The translations under genes were made by a program, and so were the position numbers. Shown in pieces: positions 1 to 11,799 of a stretch of 64,000 nucleotides of DNA. The notes under the pieces were generated by a model, which saw only the letters and a list, made by a program, of their open reading frames with translations, did no database searches and was not told the DNA's origin. Location: contig NC_080557.1 of assembly GCF_030253575.1 (NCBI RefSeq), forward strand, positions 2,785,001-2,849,000, in the 5' to 3' direction. The first letter of the stretch is position 1; each line of letters opens with the position of its first letter. The stretch comes from Rhododendron vialii. Lineage: Eukaryota > Streptophyta > Magnoliopsida > Ericales > Ericaceae.

Positions 1-185
1 TTTAAACACGCTTCCCAGATTATAGTGACCGATTGAAATACGCATTTGATTGACAAAATTACTGGATCTGAAAAGCTCTTTAAACATGCTTCCATTGTTT
101 AATAAAGGTTTATTTATGTTTGGCATTATGGGCTCCTGTGATTCTTTCTACATAGATGATTAATCGCAATTCAACAAACTAAACT

Positions 186-1630
186 GTGTATACTCTATAT
201 ATACGATATGCGTACGTATGTGTGTGTATTCACAGTACAATTACTTTTATTGGATCCCAAGATTCAAAATATCTGCCCCAATTCATATCCGTTGCAAGAA
301 AAGGAATATCTGCCCAGTCGCCCTTTGTCCTTCCCTGCCCTAAAAACAAAATCGTACATACACTCTTCCACCTCTCTCTCTCAAAATCTTACAAACATGA
401 ACCCCACATTCCTCCACATCAATCCTCTATTTTTCTCTCTCCACCCTCCTCCCCACTCTCTCTAAAAACCTTCCCCCTGCCTAAATCATGGCGGACGACC
501 ACGGAGGCCACCAGAACCCTGACAAACGCAAACCCCCTCCACCTCAGTCCCCTTTCTCTCCTCTCCCACTCCCCCCCATCTCTCTTTGAAAACCCTCCCA
601 CTGTCTCAACAATGGCGGACATGCACAAGGAGGCCGCCAGAAATCCGACCAACTCGCCCCCACCGTAGAGGGAAAACCATTACCCTTCTCCGGTGACCCC
701 AGTACAAGAACAACCCAGATGATCAACCATCCTTCTTCTCCCGCGGTGGACCCAAATGCGGCCATGCCCGATCCCATGCCAAGCCCGTATATTCACTGAC
801 CAACCACCACTCCAGATTCTCTCTTTTCCCGGAGCCACAAAAATAGCGGACGATGGAGGCCAAGAACAGGTCCAGAACCCCCACAAAGAAGCTGATGAAA
901 AACCCTTACCCTTATCTGGCGACCACACTGCAACAATCACTGATACCCATATGATGAACGATCCTTCTTTTGCTAACGCCTCCGGGTCAGCTTATCTAAG
1001 AGTTTTTGGCGACGGCTCGACCCCGACTCCTAATTTTGTCTCTCCCACTGCTGATGATCATGACAGGGTAAACCTTGACCTCCATTTTGTAAATGTCGAT
1101 CTCCTGAAGTTAAAATACTGTCGTGTTTGTGGGATTTTCTGTTGTGGGTTTCGAGCTAATCTTTTGACTGATTGATCTAGGTCGTTAATGTTCATATGAT
1201 TATGATCATTCTATTGCTGCGTTGGAGGCTTTCTGCTCTAGCTCATCTCGTGTTTTCGGCACCGACTTGACTCCTAATTCTCTCTCTGATACCGCTGATG
1301 AAAAGGTAAAACGTTCTAGTTTTTTTGGGGCCCAATTTTCTTTTCTTCCCCTGTTGTCTTTTTTGGTTTTGTTAGTTATCTTTTCGGGAAATTCCTGACT
1401 GGTCCTATTGTTTACATGGGGTTCAATGTAGACCCCTTTTTAAAGTGCTATCCCATCTAGACCTCTTTTTAAAGACGTTTTTATTGGTCATTAAACATAA
1501 TTTATACATCTTTTAAGAGTTTACACCCCTTTGCAGAATTCACACCTCCAAAATTCCACCTTTTAGAATTGGTAAAATAAAGTCCAGTGTTTCCATTTCC
1601 ATCTCATTTGCAGCAGTGACCTAGTAGGGC
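186..1630 (+). pseudogene. Gene-fragment copy A (unrecognised, intron-bearing)
   Basis: I do not recognise this gene. A TATA-like stretch near 195-210 is followed by a pyrimidine-rich leader and several short reading frames opening with ATGGCGGA (488, 612), then exon-like blocks near 720-1070 and 1200-1305. The two last blocks encode related motifs of the type RVFG-x-G-x-T-P followed by a Ser/Asp-rich end, and are followed by GTAAA donor-like sites. No frame runs through the whole unit; stops interrupt the leader frames. The same unit recurs as copies B and C. It is probably a duplicated fragment of a host gene, or gene sequence carried by a transposon. Long frames in its C-rich leader, on both strands, look fortuitous. 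Confidence 0.45.
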
Positions 1631-1774
1631 TGCTCATACGTACAAACAGAGTCCAGGGTTTTTATTTTGGATATGCGCATCAAGAACAAAAGTAAAAGAA
1701 AACTTAGTTATTTTAGTTATTTTTTTTTTATACCTAATCCATCTTCCTATTATTTTCTCAACTTCACGGAGTTT

Positions 1775-2980
1775 TTCTGCTTTATATTTACGATATGCGT
1801 ATGTATTCACAGTACAGTTACTTTTCTTGGATACCAAGATTCAAAATATCTGCCCTAATTCTTTCCGTTGCAACAAAAAGAATATCTGCCCACTCGCTCT
1901 TCGTCTTCCCCTGCCCTAAAAATAAAATCGTACATACACTCTTCCACCTCTCTCTAAAAACCTGACAAACGTGAACCCCCCCACACAAGTTCTCTCTCTC
2001 CTCCCCACTCTCTTTAAAACCTTCCTTCTGCCTCAACCATGGTGGACGACCACGGAGGCCACTAGAATGCGAACCCTCCCACACCTCAGTCCCCTCCACC
2101 CACCTCTCTCTGAAAACCTTCCCACTGCCTCAGCAATGGAGGACGGGCAAGGAGGCCGCCAAAAATCCAATGAACACGCCACCGCCGCCAAGGGAAAACC
2201 CTTACCCAGTACAAGAACAACCCAGATGATCAACCATCCTTCTTCTGCCGCGGTGGACCCAAAGGCGGCCATGCTTGAGCCCACGCCAGGCCTGTATCTC
2301 CACCGAACAACCTTCGCTCCAGATACTTTTTCTTCTCCCGGAGACACAAAAGCGACGGACGATGGAGGCCTAGAACACGTCCAGAACCCCCACAAAGAAG
2401 CCGATGGAAAACCCTTACCCTTCTCCGGCGACCACACTGCAACAACCACCGATATCTAGATGATGAACGATCCTTCTTTTGCTAACGCCTCTAGGACAGC
2501 TCATCTTAGAGTTTTTGGTGACGGCTTGACCCCGACTTTTGATTCTGTCTCTCCTACTGCTGATGATCATGACAGGGTAAACCTTGACCTCTCCCTCTGT
2601 TTTGTAAATGTCGATCTCCTGAAGTTAAAATACTGTCGTAAATGTTTGTGGGATTTTATTTTGTGGGTTTCGAGCTAATCTTTTGACTGATTGATCTAGG
2701 TCGTTAATGTTCAGATGGTTTACGATCATTCTCTTGCTGCGTTGGAGGCTTATTGCTCCGGGTCAGCTCGTGTTTTTGGCGCCGGCTCGACTCTTGATTC
2801 TCTATCTGATACCGCTAATGAAAAGGTAAAATGTTGTGAGTTTTTTGGATTTTCTGTGGGGGCCCAATTTTCTTTTCTTCCTTTGTTGTCTTTTTATGGT
2901 TTGTTAGTTATCTTTTCGGAAAATTCCTGGCCGGTCCTATTTTTTACACGTGGTTCAATGTAGACCTTTTTTTAAAACGG
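1775..2980 (+). pseudogene. Gene-fragment copy B (direct repeat of copy A)
   Basis: This is a second direct copy of the unit at 186-1630. It has the same TATA-like start (near 1780), the same pyrimidine-rich leader, a 162-codon frame (1971-2459) and then two exon-like blocks. The first starts MMNDPSFANAS (2460) and ends near a GTAAACC donor-like site. The second starts MVYDHSLAALEAY (2715, just after an ATGTTCAG acceptor-like site) and ends at a GTAAAA donor-like site near 2826. Both blocks share the pattern RVFGxGxT plus S-x-TA, so the parent gene probably had repeated exons of about 37-40 residues. The downstream exons are missing, so this is a truncated copy. Function unknown. Confidence 0.45.
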
Positions 2981-2999
2981 TGGAATTATGGACTCTGAA

Positions 3000-4660
3000 A
3001 AAAGGTATAAATTCTAGACTCAGTTTATTTTTTTACACTCTTGTTCTTGACCCGTGGATCCAAAATAAAACTCTGGACTCAGTTTGTACGTATGAGCAGC
3101 CATACTATTACTAGGTCACTGCTACATATGAGATGGAAATGCAAACACTGGACTTATTTTACCAATTCTTAAAAGGTGGAATTCTGGAGCGTGCGAATTC
3201 TGTAAAGAGGTGTGAACTCTAAAAAAAAGTATAAATTCTATATAACGACCAGAGCAAATTAGTAAAAACATCTTTAAAAAGGATCTAGATGGGATAACAC
3301 TTAAAAAAGGGTCTACATTGAACCACATGTAAAAAATAGGACCAGCCAGGAATTTCCCGAAAAGATAACTAACAAAACCACAAAAGACAACAAGAAAAGA
3401 AAATTGGGCCCCCACAGAAAATCCAAAAAAATCACAACATTTTACCTTTTCATCAGCGGTATCAGAGAGTGAATTAGGAGTCGAGCCGGCGCCGAAAACA
3501 CGAGCTGACCTGGAGCAATAAGCCCCCAACGCAGCAAGAGAACGATCGTAAACCATCTGAACATTAACGACCTAGATAAGTCAATCAAAAGATTAGCTCG
3601 AAACCCACAAAAGAAAATCCCACAAACATGTACGACATTATTTTAACTTCAGGAGATCGACATTTACAAAATGGAGGGAGAGGTCAAGGTTTACCCTGTC
3701 ATGATCATCAGCAGTGGGAGAGATAGAATTAGGAGTCGGGGTCGAGCCGTCGCCAAAAACTCCGAAATGAGCTGACCTGGAGGCGTTAGCAAAAGAAGGA
3801 TCGTTCATCATCTAGATATCGGTGGTTGTGGCAGTGCGGTTGCCGGAGAAGGGTAAGAGTTTTTCATTGGCTTCTTTGTGGGGGTTCTGGACCTGTTCTT
3901 GGCCTCCATCGTTCGCCGTTATTGTGTCTCTGGGAGAAGAGAGAGAATCTGGAGCGAAGGTTGTTTGGTGGAGATACGAGCCTAGCATGGGCTCAAGCAT
4001 GGCCACATTTGGGACCACCGCGGCAGAAGAAGAAGGATGGTTGATCATTTGGGTTGTTCTTGTACTGGGGTCGCCGGAGAAGGATAAGGGTTTTCCCTTA
4101 GCGGCGGGGGCGTGTTCATCGGATTTCTTGCGGCCTCCTTGCCTGTCCTCCATTGTTGAGGCAGTGGGAGGGTTTTCAATGAGAGATGGGGGAGTGGGGG
4201 AGGAGAAGGAGGGGACTGAGGTGGAGGAGTGTGGGAGGGTTTGCATTTGTCAGGGTTCTGGTGGCTTCGGTGCTCGTCCGCCATGTTTGAGGCAGGGGGA
4301 TGGTTCTTAAAAAGAGAGTGGGGAGGAAGGAGGAGAGAGAGAGAGAGAGAACTGATGTGGAGGAGTGTGGGGGAGTTCACGTTTGTCAGGTTTTTAGAGA
4401 GAGGGAAAGGGAGAAAGGGAGAGGTTGAAGAGTGTATGTACGATTTTTTTTTAGGGCAGGGAAAGACGAAGGGCGAGTAGGCAGATATTCTTTTTGTTGC
4501 AACGAAAATGAATTTCTGGCAGATATTTTGAATCTTGATATCGAAGAAAAGTAATTGTACTGTGAATACACACACATACGTACGCATATCGTATATATAA
4601 AGCTGAAAAACTCCGTGAAGTTGAGAAAATAAAAGGAATGTTTCCATTTCCATCTCATCT
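3000..4660 (-). pseudogene. Gene-fragment copy C (inverted repeat of copies A and B)
   Basis: This is the same unit on the minus strand. It has the TATA-like sequence near 4590, the leader with short ATGGCGGA-type frames, a frame ending at 3812, the block equivalent to MMNDPSFANAS near 3700-3815, and the block MVYDRSLAALGAY at 3435-3556. It retains the 3' portion seen in copy A but lost from copy B, including the segment that pairs with 1420-1700. Copies B and C face each other and form a long inverted repeat with a short centre near 2990-3300. No full reading frame is present. Confidence 0.45.
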
Positions 4661-4701
4661 GCTGCAGTGACCTAGTAGTAGTAGGGTTGCTCATACGTAC
4701 C

Positions 4702-4880
4702 CTCTCTCTTATTGGTTGAAATGGTGTAAACCCCATTACAAAGTGATGTTATGCTTATCATGCAATACACTTTTTACAAAGTGATGTCATACTTATCAAT
4801 TATCATGCAATACACTTTTTAGTAAGCATGACATCACTTTGCAGTGGGATCCACATTATGTGGACCAATAGGAAGGAGAG
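4702..4880. mobile_element. MITE-like element with imperfect terminal inverted repeats
   Basis: The left end (CTCTC then TTATTGGTT) is matched in inverted form at the right end (ACCAATA then GGAGAG). Inside are two direct copies of a segment containing ACAAAGTGATGT and TATCATGCAATACAC, then an inverted copy ending CATCACTTTGC. It encodes no protein. A related single end lies at 45860-45915, just upstream of pseudogene psi8. Superfamily not assigned. Confidence 0.45.
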
Positions 4881-5129
4881 TAATGTTCACTCTCTTAAGT
4901 GGAGGATGAACAACACTCAACTCCTTTTACTAAGTAGATTGAGCAATGGGAACAAATCAACTGGGAAAGGTGGCTAAAATCAGTTGATTGAACCATCCAC
5001 TAGTTTCTCCTCGCCCTAGCAAAGATCCACCATGCCACAACCTGGAAGTCTTTGACTTGTGAGACGGGTTTGCTCTAAATCAAACCCGCGGAAAGTGTAG
5101 AAGAGTTTCCAACACGACATTAGTTTAAA

Positions 5130-5935
5130 AGGTAAATTAAACACATCTCCGTCAAATGCATGAAAGTAACCTTAAGATATTTAACCCAAAATAGAACGCT
5201 AGATAACACATTATTCTTGGGATATTGCATCCAATCATATATATCATCACACGTACCATAAACAATTGAATAAACAATTGTGCATCAGTAACGTACCCAT
5301 ACAATACGACAGCCAATAAACCGAACAACGCTATCATTCACTTATCTTCCTAATACTGAAAAACATCACCGAGAGTGGAACAACTATATATAGTTGTGCA
5401 TCGATGTGATGATTGAAACATATATATACTAACCGTGCTAAGGGAACTTCCGTTCCTTCTCTTTCCAGAATCGCACTGTTGGAAGATAGCAACCTTGTTG
5501 AAATGGAAGACAAAAAGGGAAAGGGAAAAACTCAAAATTAGATATGTGTAGAGAGAGCTTCACCGGAATCACTAAGTTAGAAAGGTCAAATCAATTAGTA
5601 AGCAATTGCTTGATTGTCAGATAAGCAAAATTAAGTGCCGAAGGATTAACATTAGTACCTTGTTCATCCAGGCTAGGTTTGGGCCTCATAACTTTCACTT
5701 TCCAGGTGCCAAGGGGAATTCCCATTAACACCTGTGTTTGATAGGTCTTAACCTTGGCCTCATCAGCAAGATCCTTGGCCTCAAAGGTTATGTAGAAAGT
5801 GAGTATACAGGACGGCCGAGCCGTTACCGTCAAAACCTTGACGAACTTGAGCTCAAGACCAAGAATTGTTCCTGCACATCAGCCGAGCTGAAGACCAAGT
5901 TGTTCCTGCACATCAGCCGATAGATGTTATGTCAA
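5130..5935 (-). pseudogene. Broken 3' copy of the cystatin-like gene
   Basis: This segment parallels 11490-12290. It holds the equivalents of exon 3 (about 5660-5860, with TFEAKDLADEAKVKTYQTQV) and exon 4 (about 5445-5500), each with conserved splice-site sequence, plus the same downstream flank. Exons 1 and 2 are absent. The 5' end of exon 3 is disturbed: a short stretch around the acceptor is duplicated, and two extra bases relative to the 12-kb copy shift the frame just after the likely acceptor. The last exon reads GCYLPTVRFWKEKERKFP, five residues longer than in the 12-kb gene. This is a partial duplicate without a promoter and is unlikely to be functional. Confidence 0.7.
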
Positions 5936-5944
5936 TAATAATTA

Positions 5945-6278
5945 TCCACAACGATTTTGTACTCCCTCCTTCCCTAGTACTGCAATAATAATCTTATACT
6001 CCCTTTTTTTTAGCTCAAGACCAAGTTGAGCTCAAGACCTTTTTTTTTTACTAGTACTGCAATAATAATCTTATACTCCCTCCTTCCCTATTTAATTGTC
6101 CACAACGATTTTGTGTGTATTTTCAACGGATTATATATCTTCAACGGATTATATATCTCGATGTTTATTATATTTTATGTTTTTAAAGTTATTGTCTTGT
6201 AAAAAAAATTGAGATCTATCAAATAAGATCCATATTGCATATTTTTAGCAATATATAGGAGATATAAGCCGTTGAAAA
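5945..6278. other. AT-rich spacer with MITE debris
   Basis: There is no gene here. The stretch contains repeated scraps of CTCCCTCCTTCCCTA and CTAGTACTGCAATAATAATC and two copies of CCACAACGATTTTG. These look like rearranged ends of Stowaway-type MITEs. Confidence 0.4.
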
Positions 6279-6523
6279 CATAGTTCTGAATACCGTTTCG
6301 GACAGGGTACCGGTTTTCCTACTGGTACGGTACGTACCGGTACCGGTCAGGTACCGGGTACCGTTTCGGATTTACCGCAACTACAATATATATAATAATT
6401 ATATATAATTATAATTCAAAAAAAATCCCCCATATCATACAATTCATCATAAAATATCTCTACTAGAGATTCTCCGTTAAAACGGTACGTACCGGCCGGT
6501 ACGGAACGGTATCGATAACTATG
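6279..6523. mobile_element. Short TIR element rich in GGTACC/CGTACCG
   Basis: The left end CATAGTT followed by ATACCGTTTCGG is answered in inverted orientation by CCGTACGGAACGGTAT... ending AACTATG. Both ends are full of overlapping GGTACC and CGTACCGG words, so each end can also fold on itself. The centre is AT-rich and non-coding. The organisation is that of a MITE of about 245 bp. I could not fix a target-site duplication. Confidence 0.55.
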
Positions 6524-7636
6524 CGCTTAACACCCGCACACCCTGTATTTATATAGTGTATGTAAATTGCGTTTACACCCTTGTACTTTGAAATACTCCT
6601 CCTTTGTTTTTACCATCGCTTAATTTATCTCTTTGGTCCCCAATGTATTAAGAGGGTGTCATTGTCGTCCCTGAAATAAAAATTACACGATTTAGTTCCC
6701 AATATCTTTGGGAAAATTCTATTCATACCCCATCAGTAACCCACCTATTCAATGGATTTTTTTAATGCTAAGTTTCACCTTTAGAGCATGTGCGTCCATT
6801 CTTAGCAAAAAATGGTACTGAACAGTGCCAATTTTACATAGTCACATCTCTTGGCGCTTTGCTATTTGGACGGAAGATTTGCAGGGAACCACGCAAAAAA
6901 AAATGCATTTGAGATCATTTCGGATCTCACAAAAATCTAAAAAAATATCTATAAATTTTTGAATATTATTTTATGGGGCCCTGTAAAAAATCAGCTTCAA
7001 TAGACATCGGTAAGTATTACTTTTGGATTCGTAGGGGTGAAACTGAGCAAAGCGGTTTCAAAACTCCAACAATGCTATCCTTTTTACCTATCATCCCTGA
7101 ACATGTCAAACGGGTTGTGCCGAGCCTGCCTAAAACTGTATCCGTGCCGTGCCACATTTAAATGTGTCGTTCCCCTTCTTTCTTTTTCTTTACCTTTTTC
7201 TTCGGAAGAGAGTTAACCGGTATTTGAACGATAGGCTGGTCAGAGTCAAAGTCAGATGGGGACAGCAATGGGAGGAGGAGGAGGAGGCCGGAGACCTCTT
7301 TCTAGTCGTCAAATAGTTGGGGGAAAGAGCCTTCAAATTGAAAACTACTACAACGACTGCTCTTGTGCTTTTTCATTGTTAATAATTAGAGAATACACCT
7401 ACTGGCTATGCATATAGAGTGTGTGTATACCGGAAAAAACAGGGTAAAAAGGAATGTTTGATGTTTCAAGCCCTGGATCATTCCACAAATTCAAATTTTT
7501 TTCCTACCAAAATCAAACCCATAAATGGACGGAAGAGATGATTCAAACCTGGGTTTTCAAATGATGAGCTGTGCATGGGAAAGTGAAACAACTTCAAGTG
7601 CGCAGAGAGAAAGGGGGGAAGTGTTGGGGGAAAAAA
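6524..7636. other. Non-coding spacer with a dispersed repeat
   Basis: I find no gene. Positions about 6880-7065 match 59690-59835, sharing CACAAAAATCT, ATTATTTTATGGG and ATTCGTA-x-GGTGAAACTG, so they are two copies of one dispersed repeat. The 62-codon frame at 6973-7161 lies across this repeat and is not credible. Around 7240-7330 is a purine-rich GAGGAGG run of no clear meaning. Confidence 0.4.
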
Positions 7637-7848
7637 TACTCCTCCCGTTCTAAAATATTTGTTAAAACAAGGGTGTAAAAATAATACAATTTTTGCAAGA
7701 AAATTTTAATTTTTTTTTTAAAAATTCACTAGATATCGATGGGTTCTTTTAATTTATGAAAAAAGTTAAGAGTTTTTCTCAAAAGAAATGCATTATTTTT
7801 GAGTCCTCGTTTTGCGGACCAGACAAATATTTTGGGACGGAGGAAGTA
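7637..7848. mobile_element. Stowaway-type MITE
   Basis: The ends are TACTCCTCCCGTTCTAAAAT and, inverted, ATTTTGGGACGGAGGAAGTA, with the TA dinucleotide of a Tc1/mariner target site at both edges. The ends CTCCNTCCGTNCCAAAAT are typical of plant Stowaway MITEs. The interior is AT-rich and non-coding; length is about 212 bp. Confidence 0.8.
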
Positions 7849-8149
7849 ATATTCAATGCTATTCCGAGTGAATAGAACTTCGGTAAATAAAGCTACGTAC
7901 TGTAAGCTATAGCAATTCTACCTAAGCTTAATTGAGGCTGTAGGAGAGCGGATTTTAAGATCTTTCCAGGGAGAATAGCTAGAAATGCCTCTTCACCTAT
8001 TCTGCTGCACATGCTCTTAACACATGATAAATAACTAAGGAGAGTGATTCACTCTCTTTTTTGTTTTTTAATGTTGAAAGTGTGTATTTTTTATTTTATT
8101 TTGGTTAAAAGACAAAAAAATGGATAGTCTTTCCAATAGGAAGAGCCTT
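7849..8149. other. Spacer without recognisable features
   Basis: AT-rich non-coding DNA; nothing recognised on either strand. Confidence 0.3.
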
Positions 8150-8640
8150 ATTTAGGGAAAATTCGTTGGTTCCTCTCTAGCCAAAGAGTATCCTTTAACT
8201 CTCCTACCACACCACTCCACGATATCCATGAGGCTCACAGAACCAAGGTGCACCTTATTCTTCCCTCTAACTGCCTCCCACACAGCCTTAGAGAAGGGAA
8301 ATGAAAAAAATAGATCGACATATTGAGTAGTTGATATGCCCAGTAAAAGAGACACATAAATCTCTCCAAAAACTAATTGCTTGTCCACACCCAAAAAAAC
8401 AAACAAACAGGTAAATGTGTCCAAAAGTTAAGTGTATCATCAGTACAAATGGCCTAACATTCCATTTCTCAATAAGACTTGTTAATCTATTCAGCTTATT
8501 TACATATATATAGTACAGATTCATTATCTTCTTAAAACTCCATAAGCAACCCCCGGAATATCTTCGCATTGAACTCGGCCTGAAAATAACAGGGCAAAAA
8601 AGCCAAATATTGGCCAAAAGAAAGCCATATGAGTTCACCA
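8150..8640 (-). mobile_element. LINE remnant, RT zinc-binding (zf-RVT) region
   Basis: On the minus strand a frame reads LFFSFPFSKAVWEAVRGK, the DHLFF-x-CPFSK-x-VW signature at the end of plant L1-type LINE polyproteins (zf-RVT domain). It continues VEWCGRRVKG. The diagnostic Cys pair upstream is lost or out of frame, and the remaining sequence is interrupted. This is a small old fragment, opposite in orientation to the larger LINE remnant that follows. Confidence 0.6.
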
Positions 8641-8899
8641 TCCACCAATTGGTGGGTTAAATGCTAAAAAACATAAACAATATATACATCATGTGTACAC
8701 ATTCCAACGAAAGTATATCTACTATTGGTACGTACAACTCATACAGACATATTCGATAGGATCAAACAGATAAGGCTTCTTCGAACATGGGTGTTAATCA
8801 CCCCCTCAAAGCAGCATGCTCTCTCTTAAGTCTTTGGCAGAACATAAAACAGATTTCATTGGCTTTCCGGAAAGTTAACGGGGGTAACCATCCTCCTGC

Positions 8900-11400
8900 A
8901 TGTGGAAATATTCTATTTCCACCCCTACAAAATTCTATGACAATTTCCTTCATATCACCAGAATATTTCTCCTCTTATCTTTTCCTCTTCTGAAACGGAG
9001 AATAAAATTCCCCTGGAATGAGTCAACCCTGTCTGTTCAAGTTACTAATGCAACATAACTAGTGACCGCAAAAGTGTCCAACAAAAAACTTCATTCAAAT
9101 TACTGTGTGATTGATTGGGCTAACAGAAGAGAAGCTAGAACTAAACTTTGGAGTGTCCTATCCTTCATGTCCATTATTCTATGGTAATGTATCATGGCTC
9201 CTCTTTGGTGATATTAATGTTGCGACACATGGAGATGCAAGGGATTGTGGCCTTTGTATAAATAAAGGGTGCTACGCAAAATCGCAACAATATATTGCAT
9301 GGATCGCTTTGATATTTTTCACCTTCCAGATAATGGTTGTTTTAATCATCAATAGCTAACCTCTTTCCAAATTCTAGAGCCACCTTTCCCCACCCTAACG
9401 TCTCTGACCTTTTTCCTTAGTTTTGTTATAGTTGAGGTATAAAACATCTTCTGGATTCAAGCTCTTTTAAGTTTTTACAAATTTGGTTCAATTTTAACAA
9501 CAAAGTTTGGCAAGGCACTGGGGCAGCCTATCGAGCATACAAGCGTGACTCTATCTATACAATTGAGATGACTACTAACACAAATAGGCATATTCAATAC
9601 GAAATTCAAGACGAATGGTAGTGAGAGACTCAAATGAATGTCCAAAGGGGGCAAGCTCAGGCAAGACTACTAAAATGGATCCATGGATCCATAAATTTCT
9701 ACTTTCATTAGGTTAATTAGCGTCGTGACTGACTGATAGGCTTTGAAATACATGACCGTGTATCAGTTAAGGCTCCAAGCTAAGAGACTTACTACCCTGA
9801 ATTCCTCTACTTATAGAAACATCTTTGAGAGAGTTCTTTTAACCAAAGGAAATCTTGAGAGGAATCAATTGAATATTTGTCTAGCCCTGATCCTTCTGCT
9901 CTTACCAGTGAATTAAAAACTGCCCTTACTCCCTATAATGTCCTACTAGCGGAGCTTTCTACGAGTAAGAATCAAGGTCAATGTGATTAAGCTTGGGGAT
10001 CAAAATACGTCCTATTTCCAACAAAAGTTGCTGTTCGCAAAGTCAAAAACAAAATTATACTATCTATACCAATGATTGCAAGGGATAAGGCAAAGTCAAA
10101 CAAAACTGCTCTTACCAATGATCGCAAGGGATAAGGGATGACAAATAATAAAGAGGTTCGACACATTGTTGATAAATATTTCCAAGGGTATGCTTGGCAC
10201 TTCCAATCCTTACCTATAAAGAAATTATCAAAGTTAAGGAACTCACTCATCCCTTATCTGATCAAAATTATACCATCTATACCAAGAGGGTATTTAGATT
10301 AGAATAGACACATAAACATGTGTATATATATACATAAACAAGTATGTATTCATGTATATATGATATATCTATGTATATATATAAAACCATTACATACATC
10401 CAAGAATCAGAACTGCATGTGGCCTGACCAGGTTCAATGGACAGTTACTCCTCCTTCCTCGTACTAAGTGGCAGCTACATGGAATGCTGTAAGGGTTCAC
10501 TCTCCTTCAATAATTGCCTCTAAGATATTTTTTACCAACCAAGTTACTGTTGTTTTTACCGGGATCCTCTCTGCCCATGCCTTCTTGGTCTGGTTAGGGC
10601 ATATTCAATGATTTCTCCTTTCACTCTAAGAGCAAAGACTTGGAAATTAGTTACGTATGTTTCTAAGAGCAGTCCATGTGGAGATTCACAAGTTCTTAGG
10701 TATTCAACCAAATGTGAACTAGAACATTGCACACGTATATATGTATGTATACACACACACACACCCTTAAACATGTATGTATCTATTTATGTATATACAA
10801 CCATTATAATTTATAAACAACATTGCACGAGGCCTGATCAAGTTCAGTGGACAGTTAGTTACTCTTCCTTCCTCATACTACGTGACAGCTAAGTAGAATG
10901 CTATAAGGGTTCACTCTCCTATTGTACACTGGTATCATATAATATGATCAAAATCTATTCCCAGGCATTGCTTTGTACTCTGGATGGCTATTGAACGGAG
11001 GCTTAGAACCAAAGACCATATTATTAATTGGAGCCATTCATAATTCTCCTATCAGCCCTTTATGCCAGCAAGAAGATGATAGCCTCCATGACCTCTTCTT
11101 CAACCGCCCCTATTTTAGATGCACATGAAAACAAGTTGGCTCACTTTTCAGCATATCCAAACCTCACCAATCTTGGGGTAACCAAGTGATTTGGCAAGTG
11201 GAAAATCCTTTTCCAATATCATTTGAAAGCTTGCTTGGGCAGCCATGGTGTATTATACTACCATGTCAAGCAGGCGGAATAGCAGAGTTTTCCACGACAT
11301 TCAAACCCTTTGCTAGTCTAGTAAACAAGATTAGATTCCACATTAGGGCTAAGGGTACTCAGATCACCTTTGTGAAGCCCTCCCCCTTAAATCTTTTTCT
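8900..11400 (+). mobile_element. Degenerate LINE (L1-type) with endonuclease, RT-linker and zf-RVT parts
   Basis: In order along the plus strand: an endonuclease-domain piece near 9120-9245 (VSWLLFGDINVATHGDAR, the pWLlfGDFN motif); the region before the reverse transcriptase near 9760-10080 (LKARLRDLTTLNSS, ERVLLTKGNLERNQLN, KVAVRKVKNKI); and zf-RVT pieces near 10410-10610 (VQWTVTPPSS...WNAVRVHSPS, AHAFLVWL) and 10990-11130 (RTKDHIINW, LCQQEDDSLHDLFFNRPYF). The catalytic RT core is missing. The QW-V-x-PSS piece occurs twice (10410-10510 and 10820-10925), separated by TATA/CA-rich microsatellite DNA. Many frameshifts and stops make this an old dead copy. Confidence 0.7.
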
Positions 11401-11799
11401 ATGCCATTATTGGTGAAATCCCCTTAAGGTTGCATCCATGTTTCCTAGTTTGTTTGGGTGATTTTCTACAGTGAAATGGGAGGTATGGCAGTAAACACAT
11501 CCTCCGTCAAACGTACAAAAGAAACATTGAGAATTTCGGTTATTTAACCCAACTAGCATGCTAGAGAACACATTCTCGGGAAATTGCATCCAATCATACT
11601 ATCACATGTACAATAAACTAACAATTGAATAAATAAATGTGCATCAGTAACCCATAGAGTATGACAGCCAATAAACCAAACTACGATATCATTCACTTAT
11701 CTTCCTTGTACTGAAAAACATCACCGAGAGTGGACCAACTAAAGTTGTGCATCGATGTGATGATTGAAACATATACTAACCGTGCTAAGGGAACGTCTG

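Noticed and set aside
186-668. 160-codon frame in copy A
   Set aside because: It runs through promoter-like and C-rich leader sequence and is not conserved in frame in copies B and C.
10608-10892. 94-codon frame
   Set aside because: It consists of LINE remnant, CA/TA microsatellite and LINE remnant; no start context or domain.
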